Source: Paraburkholderia sp041321145 (GTDB lineage: Bacteria; Pseudomonadota; Gammaproteobacteria; Burkholderiales; Burkholderiaceae). Taken from it: a stretch of DNA of 64,000 nucleotides. The notes below the pieces were generated by a model. The model was not told where the DNA came from. It ran no database searches and was given only the letters and a program-made list of their open reading frames with translations. The translations under genes were made by a program, and so were the position numbers. This document shows, piece by piece, positions 15,215 to 24,904 of this stretch. The stretch spans positions 620,001 to 684,000 of the forward strand of contig NZ_JBGGWA010000002.1 of the NCBI RefSeq assembly GCF_041321145.1, written 5' to 3'. Each line of letters opens with the position of its first letter. The stretch's first letter is position 1.

Positions 15215-17509
15215 TCAGCGGGCCGCGATTACGTCTGCAACCAGCAGCGCCGTCATGTTGACGATGCGGCGAACCGTGGCCGAAGCTGTCAACACGTGCA
15301 CCGGCTTGGCCGCGCCCAGCAGCATCGGGCCGATCGCAATGTTGTTGCCCGCGGCGGTCTTCAGCAGGTTGTACGAGATGTTGGCCGCATCGATGTTCGG
15401 CAGCACCAGCAGGTTCGCGTCGCCTTCGAGCGTCGAGTCGGGCAGCACTTCGCGGCGCAGATTCGCGTCGAGCGCGAGGTCGCCGTGCATTTCGCCGTCC
15501 ACTTGCAGCTCCGGCGCGCGCTCGCGCAGGATCGCCAGCGTGTTGCGCATTTTCTGCGCGGTCGGCGCATTGCTCGAGCCGAAGTTGGAATGTGACAAGA
15601 GCGCAACCTTCGGTTCGATACCGAAACGGCGTACTTCTTCGGCAGCCATGATCGTGATCTCGGCCAACTGTTCCGGCGTCGGATCGACGTTCACGTGCGT
15701 GTCGACCAGGAAAATCTGGCGATTCGGCAACACCAGCGCATTCATCGCCGCGTAGACCGCGCAACCTTCGCGCTTGCCGATCACCTGGTCGATGAAGTGC
15801 AGGTGACGATGCGTCGTGCTGACCATGCCGCAGATCATGCCGTCGGCCTCGCCCTTTTCCACCAGCATCGCGCCGATCAGCGTGGTGCGGCGGCGCATTT
15901 CGAGCTTCGCCATCTGCTGGGTGATGCCCTTGCGGGACATCATTTTGTAGTATTCCTGCCAGAAGTCGCGGTAGCGTTCGTCGTGGTCGGTGTTCACGAC
16001 CGTGTAGTCCTGCCCCGCGACCAGACGCAGACCGTAGCGCGCAATGCGCTGCTCGATCACCGCCGGACGGCCGATCAGGATCGGCTTGGCGAGCTTTTCG
16101 TCGACGATGATCTGCATGGCGCGCAGCACGCGCTCTTCTTCGCCTTCGGCGAACACGATGCGCTTCTTCTCCGGCTCGACGCCACGCGCCAGCTGGAAAA
16201 TCGGCTTCATGGTCGTGCCGCTGTGATACACGAACTGCTGCAAATGCTGTTCGTACGCTTCCATGTCCTCGATCGGACGCTCGGCGACACCCGAATCCAT
16301 CGCGGCCTTCGCGACGGCCGGCGCGACCTTGACGATCAGGCGCGGGTCGAACGGCTTCGGAATCAGGTATTCCGGACCAAACGAGAGATCCTGAATGCCG
16401 TAAGCCGTCGCGACGATATCGCTCTGCTCCTGGCGCGCCAGTTCGGCGATCGCGTTGACCGCCGCGATTTCCATTTCACGCGTGACTGTCGTCGCGCCGG
16501 CATCCAGCGCGCCGCGGAACAGGAACGGGAACACCAGAACGTTGTTCACCTGGTTCGGATAGTCCGTGCGGCCCGTGCAGAGCACCGCGTCCGGACGCAC
16601 TTCCAGCGCCAGTTCTGGCAGGATTTCCGGCGTCGGGTTGGCCAAAGCCAGAATCAGCGGCTTTTCAGCCATCTGCTTGACCATCTCCTGCTTCAGCACG
16701 CCGCCGGCCGACAAGCCGAGGAAAATGTCCGCGCCGCCGATCGCCTCAGCGAGCGTGCGGGCTTCGGTTTCGCGCGCGAAGCGCTCCTTGTCCGGGTCCA
16801 TCAGTTCGACGCGGCCCTTGTAGACCACGCCGGCCAGGTCGGTGACGGTGATGTTTTCAAGCGGCAAGCCAATGTCGACCAGCAGATCCAGGCAGGCCAG
16901 CGCCGCCGCGCCCGCGCCGGACGACACCAGCTTGACCTTCTTGATGTCCTTGCCAACCACCTTCAAACCATTGGTGATCGCCGCCGCGACGACGATCGCC
17001 GTGCCGTGCTGGTCGTCGTGAAAGACCGGAATCTTCATGCGCTTGCGGCATTCGCGTTCGACGATGAAGCAGTCCGGCGCCTTGATGTCTTCGAGATTGA
17101 TACCGCCGAAGGTCGGCTCCAAGGCCGCGATCACCTCGACCAGCTTGTGCGGATCGGACTCGTTCAGCTCGATATCGAACACGTCGATGCCGGCGAACTT
17201 CTTGAACAGGACGGCCTTGCCTTCCATGACCGGCTTGGAGGCGAGCGGACCGATATTGCCGAGACCCAGTACCGCCGTGCCGTTCGTGACAACGCCGACC
17301 AGGTTGCTGCGCGCGGTGAAACGTGCGGCATTCAGCGGGTTTTCGACGATTTCCTCACACGCGAATGCAACGCCCGGCGAGTAGGCCAGGGCGAGGTCGC
17401 GCTGGTTGATCATCTGCTTGGTCGGGGCGATCGCGATCTTCCCGGGGGTCGGGAACTCGTGATAATCGAGGGCGGCTTCGCGGAGTTTGCTATTGACGGG
17501 AGTCGACAT
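15215..17509 (-). CDS. maeB: NADP-dependent malic enzyme with phosphotransacetylase-like domain
   Basis: MaeB decarboxylates malate to pyruvate with NADP. The 764-residue product, close to the E. coli length, has two parts. Residues 1-430 form the malic enzyme, with YSPGVAFACEEI, the metal/catalytic region IPVFHDDQHGTAIVVAAAI, GAGAAALACLDLL and LALANPTPEI. Residues about 440-764 resemble phosphate acetyltransferase and are probably regulatory (acetyl-CoA sensing in known homologues). The start at 17509 (MSTPVNSKLRE) was preferred from family resemblance; the frame is open to 17554. Confidence 0.96.
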   Translation of the reverse strand: MSTPVNSKLREAALDYHEFPTPGKIAIAPTKQMINQRDLALAYSPGVAFACEEIVENPLNAARFTARSNLVGVVTNGTAVLGLGNIGPLASKPVMEGKAVLFKKFAGIDVFDIELNESDPHKLVEVIAALEPTFGGINLEDIKAPDCFIVERECRKRMKIPVFHDDQHGTAIVVAAAITNGLKVVGKDIKKVKLVSSGAGAAALACLDLLVDIGLPLENITVTDLAGVVYKGRVELMDPDKERFARETEARTLAEAIGGADIFLGLSAGGVLKQEMVKQMAEKPLILALANPTPEILPELALEVRPDAVLCTGRTDYPNQVNNVLVFPFLFRGALDAGATTVTREMEIAAVNAIAELARQEQSDIVATAYGIQDLSFGPEYLIPKPFDPRLIVKVAPAVAKAAMDSGVAERPIEDMEAYEQHLQQFVYHSGTTMKPIFQLARGVEPEKKRIVFAEGEEERVLRAMQIIVDEKLAKPILIGRPAVIEQRIARYGLRLVAGQDYTVVNTDHDERYRDFWQEYYKMMSRKGITQQMAKLEMRRRTTLIGAMLVEKGEADGMICGMVSTTHRHLHFIDQVIGKREGCAVYAAMNALVLPNRQIFLVDTHVNVDPTPEQLAEITIMAAEEVRRFGIEPKVALLSHSNFGSSNAPTAQKMRNTLAILRERAPELQVDGEMHGDLALDANLRREVLPDSTLEGDANLLVLPNIDAANISYNLLKTAAGNNIAIGPMLLGAAKPVHVLTASATVRRIVNMTALLVADVIAAR

Positions 17510-17761
17510 AAGGCGGGCTTCGAAGTGCGGATTAGAATAGACGTTCGACGGCATTGTAGCCCCAATTGCCGGCTCAATTCCTTCAATACGGGTACAACTG
17601 CCGCGACTGAAACATAGCGAAAGGTTGACGTGGCGTGCCTTGCGCCGGCCACGAGTTGAACTGGAGTTGAGTACGAATCGAGTGTTTATCCGTTGGCCTT
17701 TCCCTACAATGCGCGCCGTTAGCGGCTTTTCGCTGCACTTATTCGCTCACCCATTGCCACC

Positions 17762-18760
17762 ATGCTCTCCGAGTTCTCGCTGATCGACCGTTTCTTCGCG
17801 CGCCGCGCCGCCGCGCCGCCGTCCAACCCCGCAGACGGCTCGCTCGGCATCGGCGACGACTGCGCGCTGCTCGCGCCCCGCCCCGGCGAAATGCTCGCGA
17901 TATCGACGGACATGCTGGTCGAAGGCCGCCACTTCTTCGCGGATATCGATCCGGAGGCACTCGGTCACAAGGCGCTCGCCGTCAATCTGTCGGACCTGGC
18001 GGCAATGGGTGCAAAGCCGCAGGCGTTCACGCTGGCGTTCTCCTTGCCGACGGCGGACGAAGCCTGGCTGGCCGCATTCAGTAACGGGCTCTTCGCGCTG
18101 GCCGAGCGCCACGATTGCGCGTTGATCGGCGGCGATACGACGGGTGGCCCTTTGAATCTGTGCATCACCGTATTCGGCAGCGTGCCGCCGCGGGCAGCCC
18201 TGCGCCGCGACGCCGCGCAGCCGGGCGACGACATCTGGATCTCCGGCACACTCGGGGACGCGCGAGCCGGCCTGGGTGTGCAGCGCGGCGAGTGGTCCGC
18301 GGATGCCAGCGACACGGCAACGTTTCGTCGCGCCCTCGAGCGCCCGGAGCCACGTGTCGCGCTCGGTCTCGCGTTGCGCGGCATCGCGCATGCCGCACTC
18401 GATCTGTCGGACGGACTGGCTGGCGATCTGCTGCATATCCTTGAGCGCTCCACGATGCAGGCCACCGTCGACGTCGACGCCGTCCCACGCTCCGCCGCGC
18501 TGCGCCGCCTCTCGCCCGAGGTCCAGCGGCGCTGCACGCTGGCCGGCGGCGACGATTACGAACTGTGCTTCACGGCGCCGGTTGCGGCGCGCGCTTCGGT
18601 TGAAGCAGCCGGCCGCAAAGTGCCTATACCGGTCACCCGCATCGGTACAATAAGCGCTCTTCAAACGGCGGCCGACCGCCCGGCGATCGGCTGGCGCGAT
18701 GCCGACGGCGCGCCGCTTACCCTGACGTTGCAAGGCTTCGACCACTTCCATGCAGACTGA
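17762..18760 (+). CDS. thiL: Thiamine-monophosphate kinase
   Basis: ThiL phosphorylates thiamine monophosphate to the active diphosphate. The 332-residue product has the AIR-synthase-like fold. The start FSLIDRFF, the glycine-rich IGDDCALL, the metal-binding DMLVEGRHF, NLSDLAAMGA and a later DLSDGLAGDL with LAGGDDYELCF all match the family. It overlaps pgpA by 11 bases, so translation is coupled. Confidence 0.96.
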   Translation: MLSEFSLIDRFFARRAAAPPSNPADGSLGIGDDCALLAPRPGEMLAISTDMLVEGRHFFADIDPEALGHKALAVNLSDLAAMGAKPQAFTLAFSLPTADEAWLAAFSNGLFALAERHDCALIGGDTTGGPLNLCITVFGSVPPRAALRRDAAQPGDDIWISGTLGDARAGLGVQRGEWSADASDTATFRRALERPEPRVALGLALRGIAHAALDLSDGLAGDLLHILERSTMQATVDVDAVPRSAALRRLSPEVQRRCTLAGGDDYELCFTAPVAARASVEAAGRKVPIPVTRIGTISALQTAADRPAIGWRDADGAPLTLTLQGFDHFHAD

Positions 18761-19322
18761 TCCCCCGCTGGGCCCCGCCGACGATCTTGTCGGCAATCCG
18801 CAGCCCAAAGCGCCCGATCCGCGCGCGCCACGTCCTCAGCCGCGCCGCGCCACCGCGCGCTTCATGTTGTCGCATCCACTGCACATTGTGTCGCTGGGCT
18901 TTGGCAGCGGTTTGTCGCCGGTTGCGCCGGGCACGATCGGCACGCTGTTCGCCTGGGCATCGTTCGCCGTCTTGAGCCGCTATCTGACCGTGATCGAGTG
19001 GGGCGTGCTGATCGTCGCCGGTTTTGTCGGCGGCATTGCGATTTGCGGTTTTACCGCGAAGAAACTCGGCACCGACGATCCGTCGCCGGTCGTGTGGGAC
19101 GAAATCATCGCGTTCTGGCTGGTGCTGCTGATGGTCACGCCGGTCACGCTGATTGGACAGTTCGGGGCGTTCGTCGTGTTCCGCTTCTTCGACATGGTGA
19201 AACCGCCGCCAATCGGCTATTTCGATCGCCGACTGAAAGGTGGCTTTGGCATCATGTTCGATGACCTGGTCGCCGCGTTTTTCACGCTGCTCGTGATTGC
19301 CCTCTGGCGCATGTCGGTCTAG
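18750..19322 (+). CDS. pgpA: Phosphatidylglycerophosphatase A
   Basis: PgpA removes the phosphate from phosphatidylglycerophosphate to make phosphatidylglycerol. The 190-residue membrane protein begins with a polar Pro-rich stretch, followed by the family motif FGSGLSPVAPGTIGTLFAW, the acidic VVWDEIIAFWLVL and RFFDMVKPPPIGYFDRR. Three or four membrane segments are visible. The thiL-pgpA-pncC order is common in proteobacteria. Confidence 0.95.
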   Translation: MQTDPPLGPADDLVGNPQPKAPDPRAPRPQPRRATARFMLSHPLHIVSLGFGSGLSPVAPGTIGTLFAWASFAVLSRYLTVIEWGVLIVAGFVGGIAICGFTAKKLGTDDPSPVVWDEIIAFWLVLLMVTPVTLIGQFGAFVVFRFFDMVKPPPIGYFDRRLKGGFGIMFDDLVAAFFTLLVIALWRMSV

Positions 19323-19398
19323 CCGGTGCCCGTCGGCCAACGCTCGCAGGGCGCCGGCCGCCGCCGCGCCGCAGTTCCCCGCTTTCCGGATTGACACC

Positions 19399-19899
19399 AT
19401 GCCTACCGATTCCGTGGTTCACCAGCTCGCGATTCGCGTGAGCAACCGCCTGCGCGACGAGCGCCTGATGCTCGTCACCGCCGAATCCTGCACGGGCGGC
19501 ATGGTGGCGACCGCGATCACCGATATTTCCGGCAGCAGCGGCTGGTTCGAGCGTGGCTTCGTCACGTATTCGAATCAGGCGAAGTCCGAAATGATCGGCG
19601 TGCCTGCCGATCTGATCGAAAAGCACGGCGCGGTCAGCGAGCACGTAGCGCGCGCGATGGCCGAGGGCGCGCTGCGCAACAGCCGCGCGCAGGTGTCGCT
19701 GTCGATTACCGGCGTCGCCGGCCCCGGCGGCGGCACTGAAACCAAGCCGGTCGGCATGGTGTCGTTCGGTTGGAGCAACCGGCTGCATACCTCGGTCGAA
19801 ACGAAGATCTTCAAGGGCGACCGCGAGAGGATCCGCGTGCAGGCGGCCGCGCATGCCTTGCGCGGCGTGCTGGCTCTGCTCGACGAGCGCGAACATTAA
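19399..19899 (+). CDS. pncC: Nicotinamide-nucleotide amidase
   Basis: PncC (CinA C-terminal domain family) deamidates nicotinamide mononucleotide to nicotinic acid mononucleotide in pyridine salvage. The 166-residue single-domain product has the motif TAESCTGGMVATAITDISGSS with the catalytic serine/lysine region, then FVTYSNQAKSEMIGV, SVSEH-like AVSEHVARAM and SITGVAGPGGG. It starts 76 bases after pgpA. Its stop is one base from the converging pyrF stop. Confidence 0.95.
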   Translation: MPTDSVVHQLAIRVSNRLRDERLMLVTAESCTGGMVATAITDISGSSGWFERGFVTYSNQAKSEMIGVPADLIEKHGAVSEHVARAMAEGALRNSRAQVSLSITGVAGPGGGTETKPVGMVSFGWSNRLHTSVETKIFKGDRERIRVQAAAHALRGVLALLDEREH

Positions 19900-19900
19900 A

Positions 19901-20716
19901 TCAGCGAAACGCGTTGATCCGGTCACGCGTTGCCATCGCGGCTTTCGCCGCGGCCTCGGCGAAATCGTCGTCCTTGCCGGCATAGATAATCGCCCGCGAC
20001 GAGTTGATCAGCATGCCGGCGCCGTTTGCCGTGCGGCCGGCATTCACCGTGGCCTGAACATCGCCGCCTTGCGCGCCGATGCCGGGAATCAGCAGCGGCA
20101 TATCGCCGACGATCCCACGCACCGCTTCAATTTCCTTCGGGAAAGTTGCGCCGACCACGAGACCCAGTTGCCCGCTCGCGTTCCACTTGTTCGCCGCCAG
20201 TTGCGCGACGACCTGATACAGCGGACGCCCGCCCGTTTCCAGGAACTGCAGATCGGAGCCGCCCGCGTTCGACGTCCGGCACAACACGATCACGCCTTTG
20301 CCTTCGTGCTCCAGATACGGCTCGATCGAATCGAAACCCATATACGGATTCACCGTCACCGCATCCGCCTGATAGCGTTCGAACGCCTCACGCGCGTACT
20401 GCTCGGCTGTACTGCCGATGTCGCCGCGCTTCGCGTCCAGAATCACCGGCAGTCCCGGGTGGTTCGCATGAATATGCGCGATCAGCTGTTCGAGTTGGTC
20501 TTCCGCGCGATGGGCGGCGAAGTACGCGATCTGCGGCTTGAACGACGACGCATACGGCGCGGTCGCATCGACGATGGTGCGGCAGAAGTCGAAAATCGCC
20601 TCGGGACGGCCCGCGAGCGCGCCCGGGAATTTGCCGGGCTCGGGGTCGAGGCCGACGCACAGCAGCGAGTTCGTGCGCTGCCAGGCGTCGTTGAGTGTCT
20701 GGGTGAAATTGGACAT
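19901..20716 (-). CDS. pyrF: Orotidine 5'-phosphate decarboxylase, type 2
   Basis: PyrF converts OMP to UMP, the final step of pyrimidine synthesis. The 271-residue length and the active-site segment VILDAKRGDIGSTAEQYA place it in the longer type 2 subfamily. Other motifs are LLCVGLDPEPGKFP and VNPYMGFDSIEP, and the C-terminal IPGIGAQGGD is also typical. It converges with pncC. Confidence 0.97.
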   Translation of the reverse strand: MSNFTQTLNDAWQRTNSLLCVGLDPEPGKFPGALAGRPEAIFDFCRTIVDATAPYASSFKPQIAYFAAHRAEDQLEQLIAHIHANHPGLPVILDAKRGDIGSTAEQYAREAFERYQADAVTVNPYMGFDSIEPYLEHEGKGVIVLCRTSNAGGSDLQFLETGGRPLYQVVAQLAANKWNASGQLGLVVGATFPKEIEAVRGIVGDMPLLIPGIGAQGGDVQATVNAGRTANGAGMLINSSRAIIYAGKDDDFAEAAAKAAMATRDRINAFR

Positions 20717-20780
20717 GGTGAGTCTCGCGGCGAGCCGATAACGGAAAGAGGCGCGTATTTTACCCGTCCTGCTCGCCCTG

Positions 20781-21833
20781 CTATTGCTTGCGCCGCGAAC
20801 CGCGTGTGCCCGGCATCGAGCGCAAACCGGTCCGTTCGACGGTGAAGCGGAACGTACGAGTCAGCCGCTCGCCGCGTCTTAGCATCGTCATGCCGTTTTC
20901 ACACGCGCCGCCGGCCAGGTTCATCGCGTTGATCGGATGATCGACCGGTTCGAAGCAGAAGAAGTCTTCGCCGGGTGGCGTGTACAGCACGTAGTAGTCA
21001 GTGTCGGCGGCGATATTCAGCGACAGACGGCGCTTGGGCCACACCACCGCCGCCTGCCCGCTCCAGCCCGTGAATGCATGATTGACGATGGCTTCCGGCA
21101 GCGGATACGCGACGCCGAATTGCCAGGCGGGTGGCGCCGGCACGTGACGTACCGGCAGCCAGTCGTCGCCGGAGAGCCAAAGGCCGCCGGCCGCCGCCGA
21201 TAGTTCGGTATCCGCATCGCGCACGAAAAACGGATGCACGCCCAACCCGAACGGCAATGCCTCACGACCGGCGTTTTCGATTTCCAACGTGACGACGAGC
21301 GTGGGTCCGTCCAACGTATAGGTTTGCGTCGCGCGGAATGCATACGGTTTGCCGTCGTGGCGATCGAGCGTCAGGCGCACGTTTTCGCGGTCCGAATCGG
21401 CCACCTGCCATGCGGACAGCCAACCATCGCCATGAATCGGCAACGGTTCGTCGGCGCGATTGCACGGCACCTCGACACGCCGCCCCGCCACACTGAATTG
21501 GCCGCCGCCGATCCGGTTCGAATACGGCAGCAGCGGATAGCAGGCCAGCTGATTCGGCTGGGTATCCGCGGCGACGTGGCGGCAGCGCCGGAAGATCGGC
21601 GTGAGCGCGCCGTCGTTGCGCCAGTCGAAACGGGTGACGCCGCCGCCGAGCGTCGGCGCGACATCGAGCCGCAGATGCGCATTGGCGAGCGTAATGCACG
21701 CGAGCTCACCACCGCTCGCTTCGCCGACCGCCACCGCCGACGTACTGGGCCCCGGCAGCACCGGATTGGCCGCTGCGTTGAGTCGCGCGCGTCGGGTCTG
21801 GGAAGAAGCGGAAACAAGATTCGGAACAGTCAT
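20781..21833 (-). CDS. Aldose 1-epimerase family protein
   Basis: Aldose epimerases interconvert the alpha and beta anomers of sugars such as galactose. The 350-residue product has the galactose mutarotase-like beta-sandwich. Visible are CYPLLPYSNRIGGGQF with the substrate-binding NR, IHGDGWLSAWQV with the catalytic histidine, GLGVHPFFV with the second histidine, and a late acidic FEPVDHPINAMN. The ATG at 21833 follows GGAG by six bases and was preferred to 21845. It is the last gene of the sugar cluster, about 210 bases after the lactonase, and may have its own promoter. Confidence 0.88.
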   Translation of the reverse strand: MTVPNLVSASSQTRRARLNAAANPVLPGPSTSAVAVGEASGGELACITLANAHLRLDVAPTLGGGVTRFDWRNDGALTPIFRRCRHVAADTQPNQLACYPLLPYSNRIGGGQFSVAGRRVEVPCNRADEPLPIHGDGWLSAWQVADSDRENVRLTLDRHDGKPYAFRATQTYTLDGPTLVVTLEIENAGREALPFGLGVHPFFVRDADTELSAAAGGLWLSGDDWLPVRHVPAPPAWQFGVAYPLPEAIVNHAFTGWSGQAAVVWPKRRLSLNIAADTDYYVLYTPPGEDFFCFEPVDHPINAMNLAGGACENGMTMLRRGERLTRTFRFTVERTGLRSMPGTRGSRRKQ

Positions 21834-22043
21834 ATCTGGCTCCATCGAGAGGCGGGGGACGTTGCCGTCATTGCTGACGGATGCTGTAGGGCGATTTTTT
21901 GAACCGGTCGCCTCTGGGTCCGAACTGCATGCTGCCGATTTGCTGCCACTGGGTCTGCGACGTCAATTTTTTGATCCACATTCAAAGTCACTGCTCGACT
22001 GCTCTACGCTGCTGCCTCGACACCGACGCTGCGTCAAATTGCG

Positions 22044-22985
22044 CTATGCGGGCGCGCCCTGGAACACCGGCTCCGGCAAACCTCGTCGGCCGGGCGTCGC
22101 GATGAACACGCCACCGGCACGAGAATCGCCGGCGAGCGCAGCAGCGTCGAGATCGGCGCGCGCGCTCGTGATGTACAGCGTGCCTAGTTGCTGCCGTCCC
22201 GAAGGAAGCCTCCTTGAAGGACCGCCGAACGCGACGCAGCTCGGCTGCGCAGTCGGCACGTCGACACGCTCGGTTTCCACGCCATCGGGGCCGTACCGCA
22301 CCACTCGTCTGCCACCCCATTGCGCGTTCCACAAGCCGCCGTCGCGGTCGACGGTCGAGCCGTCGGGCTCACCAGTGGCGTCGGTCAGTGTCGTGAACAG
22401 GCGGTCGTTGTCGATGCTGCCGTTCGCGCGATAGTCGCAGACGCGAATTTCACGCGTCGGCGAATCGCAGTAGTACATCGTCGCGCCGTCGGGACTGAAC
22501 GCGATGCTGTTCGAGATCGCCGGCGCGGGTAACGGCAGACGCTCCAACGACAAATCATGATTCAGACGATAAAACCCGCCGACCGCTTGCAACGGCGAGC
22601 CTTCGTCTTTGGTACCGAATACAAAGCGCCCCTGACGGTCGCAGCGGCCGTCGTTCACACGCGTGTTCAAGCCGGGCTCGATATCGACGATCCGGTGCGT
22701 CTCGCCGGTTGCCAGATCGAAGAACGCCAGATGCGTCGCCAAACCGAGCAACAGGTAGTGCGGATCGGCACACAGCGCAAATGTGGCGAGCCGCTCGGGC
22801 ATGCGCCAGAACATGATGCGGCCGTCGCCCGGGTCATGGCGCCACAGGCGCGCGCCTTCGATATCGGTCCAGTAGAAGCGGCCCGATTTCGCGCACCACG
22901 TGGCGCCTTCGCCGAGCGTGCATTTCGTGTCGAGCAGCAGCGCCGCGCGGTGCGTACGCAAACCCGCACGCGCGCCCGCGCTCAC
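22044..22985 (-). CDS. SMP-30/gluconolactonase-family sugar lactonase
   Basis: The 313-residue product is a six-bladed propeller of the SMP-30/regucalcin family, which opens sugar lactones made by sugar dehydrogenases. The family markers are LGEGATWCAKSGRFYWTDIEG with the metal-binding glutamate, NDGRCDRQGRFVFGT with Asn/Asp ligands, SNSIAFSPDG and the later GEPDGSTVDRDGGLWNAQW. It starts with GTG inside the stop of the SDR gene (GTGA overlap), so the two are coupled: dehydrogenase then lactonase. Near the C terminus an odd Arg/Gln-rich stretch interrupts the usual FGG...TLYITSAR segment. The likely substrate is galactono- or arabinonolactone. Confidence 0.88.
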   Translation of the reverse strand: MSAGARAGLRTHRAALLLDTKCTLGEGATWCAKSGRFYWTDIEGARLWRHDPGDGRIMFWRMPERLATFALCADPHYLLLGLATHLAFFDLATGETHRIVDIEPGLNTRVNDGRCDRQGRFVFGTKDEGSPLQAVGGFYRLNHDLSLERLPLPAPAISNSIAFSPDGATMYYCDSPTREIRVCDYRANGSIDNDRLFTTLTDATGEPDGSTVDRDGGLWNAQWGGRRVVRYGPDGVETERVDVPTAQPSCVAFGGPSRRLPSGRQQLGTLYITSARADLDAAALAGDSRAGGVFIATPGRRGLPEPVFQGAPA

Positions 22986-23782
22986 GCCCAGCCTCCGTCG
23001 ACGACGATGTCCTGCGCGGTGATCATCCTGCTATCGTCGGCGGCGAGGAACAGCGCCATGCGCGCGAGGTCGGCGGGTTCCAGTTCAGCGTCGATGCACT
23101 GACCTTCCTTGATCGAGCGACGGCCCGCGTCGTCGAGCCACAAACGCTTCTGCTTCTCCGTCATCACCCAGCCCGGCACCAGCGTATTGACGCGGATGTT
23201 GAAGTGGCCAAGGTCGCGCGCAAGGCCGCGCGTCAAACCCTGCACCGCCGATTTCGACATCACGTACACCGGATAGCCGCCGTTTTTCAGCATCCAGCTA
23301 ATCGAGCCGAGATTGATGATCGAACCGCTGCTGGCGGCCTTCATGTCTTCCATCACTGCCTGCGCCGCGAAGAACTGGTGACGGATATTCACCGCGATGC
23401 CCGCGTCGAACGATTCGGCGGTCACTTCACCGATCGTGTGACGTTTGTCGTTAGCCGCGTTGTTCACCAGCGCCTGAATCGGGCCGAGCGCGCCCTTGAC
23501 GTCGGCGATCGCTTTTTGCAGTGCGTCGACATCCGTTAGATCACAGGGCAAGAACAGCGGCTTGTGCTTCGAATCACCGAGTTCGTCGGCGAGTGCTTCG
23601 CCCGCGGTCGCATCGATATCGAAGAAGGCGACGCGCGCACCTTGCGCCGCGAAATGCTCGACGAACGATGCGCCGATACCGGTCGCGCCGCCCGTAATCA
23701 ACACCGTTCGGTCGACGAGACTCGGATAGCGGGCAAACGCCTTATCCGCGAGACGGTCGTTTGCATTGGCCGGTGACGACAT
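22982..23782 (-). CDS. SDR-family sugar 1-dehydrogenase
   Basis: The 266-residue short-chain dehydrogenase has the cofactor motif TGGATGIGASF at about residues 31-41, the NNAAN strand motif, a catalytic serine in LGSISWML and a YVMSK Tyr-x-x-x-Lys pair. The whole resembles bacterial D-xylose, L-arabinose or D-galactose 1-dehydrogenases. It is placed between the ABC importer and the lactonase, so it most likely oxidises the imported sugar to its lactone. Asp following the second strand (FFDID) suggests NAD use. The exact sugar is not determined. Confidence 0.88.
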   Translation of the reverse strand: MSSPANANDRLADKAFARYPSLVDRTVLITGGATGIGASFVEHFAAQGARVAFFDIDATAGEALADELGDSKHKPLFLPCDLTDVDALQKAIADVKGALGPIQALVNNAANDKRHTIGEVTAESFDAGIAVNIRHQFFAAQAVMEDMKAASSGSIINLGSISWMLKNGGYPVYVMSKSAVQGLTRGLARDLGHFNIRVNTLVPGWVMTEKQKRLWLDDAGRRSIKEGQCIDAELEPADLARMALFLAADDSRMITAQDIVVDGGWA

Positions 23783-23833
23783 CGTTCGATTCCTTTTAGA
23801 GCAAGTGAGTGAGTGCCGGGTCGAGTCGCGGAT

Positions 23834-24850
23834 TCAGTCCCGCGAGCCGCGGTTCTTCAACTGGTCGAGCAGCACGGCGGCCAGCAGGATCGCGCCACGC
23901 ACGAGGTATTGATAGAACGCGTCGATGTTCATCAGGTTCATCACGTTCTCGACCGTACCCATGATCAGCACGCCGATCACCACGCCCGAGATCGTCGCGC
24001 GACCACCGAGCAGCGACACGCCCCCCAGCACGCAAGCCGAAATCACGTTCAGCTCGAAACCTTCCGCCGCATTCGGCTGACCCGACGTAATCCGCGAAGC
24101 CAGAATCACACCGGCCAGCGCGGTCACCGCGCCCTGAATCAGGAAGATATAAACGCGTGTGCGTTCGACGTTGATACCGGCAAGACGCGAGGCTTCCGGA
24201 TTGCCGCCGATTGCCAGGGTATTGCGGCCGTACACGGTCTGGTTGAGCATCACGCCGAACACGATGAAGCACAGCAGCGTGACCCAGATCGGCAGCGACA
24301 CGCCGAAGAAGCTCAAACCGCCCAGCGCGATAAACGTCTCCGACGACACACCGACCGCCTGCCCGTGCGACACGATAAAACCGAGACCGCGGACGATTTC
24401 CATCGTCGCCAGGGTTGTAATCAGCGCGTTGATGCGCAGATAGGCGATCACCGCGCCGTTGACGAAGCCGATCACCCCGCCTGCCGCCACCGCGGCAATG
24501 ATCGCGATAAACGTATTACCGGTCGCGTTCAACACCATCGCGCACAAGACGCCGGCGAACGCGACCGTCGAACCTACCGACAAGTCGAAATCGCGTGACG
24601 CGAGGCAGAACATCATCGTGCACGCGACCATGCCGATCTGCGAGATCGACAGCGCGAGGCCGAGCATGTTCTCGATCGAGAAGAAGTGATCGACGGTCAG
24701 CGACATCGTGACGAACATGATCACAAAGATCACGATCAAGCTGTACTCCGTGATCTGCTGCCACCATTTCGCCTTGTCGTTCGACTGCGGAATCAGCGCT
24801 TCGGCCGCGCCTTTGGCGGCTTGTTGCGCGAGGTTTTCTCTGGCTTGCAT
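23834..24850 (-). CDS. araH: Sugar ABC transporter permease, AraH-like
   Basis: The 338-residue inner-membrane permease belongs to the RbsC/AraH family and forms the channel of a monosaccharide importer. About eight to ten hydrophobic segments follow a polar N terminus. Family motifs are MFCLASRDFDLSVGST (the region contacting the ATPase is later, at GGNPEASRLAGINV) and VLGGVSLLGGRATISG. It lies 54 bases downstream of the ATPase gene. L-arabinose is the best guess from resemblance to AraH; galactose or other sugars are possible given the neighbouring enzymes. Confidence 0.92.
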   Translation of the reverse strand: MQARENLAQQAAKGAAEALIPQSNDKAKWWQQITEYSLIVIFVIMFVTMSLTVDHFFSIENMLGLALSISQIGMVACTMMFCLASRDFDLSVGSTVAFAGVLCAMVLNATGNTFIAIIAAVAAGGVIGFVNGAVIAYLRINALITTLATMEIVRGLGFIVSHGQAVGVSSETFIALGGLSFFGVSLPIWVTLLCFIVFGVMLNQTVYGRNTLAIGGNPEASRLAGINVERTRVYIFLIQGAVTALAGVILASRITSGQPNAAEGFELNVISACVLGGVSLLGGRATISGVVIGVLIMGTVENVMNLMNIDAFYQYLVRGAILLAAVLLDQLKNRGSRD

Positions 24851-24904
24851 TTTGAAGACTCCTCCCGTTCCCCACGGGTTGCCGGACTTTCGTCCAAATA
24901 ATGT

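Noticed and set aside
15695..17617. Long plus-strand frame opposite maeB
   Set aside because: Same antisense effect; the product is Arg/His/Asp-rich without motifs, and maeB is certain on the minus strand.
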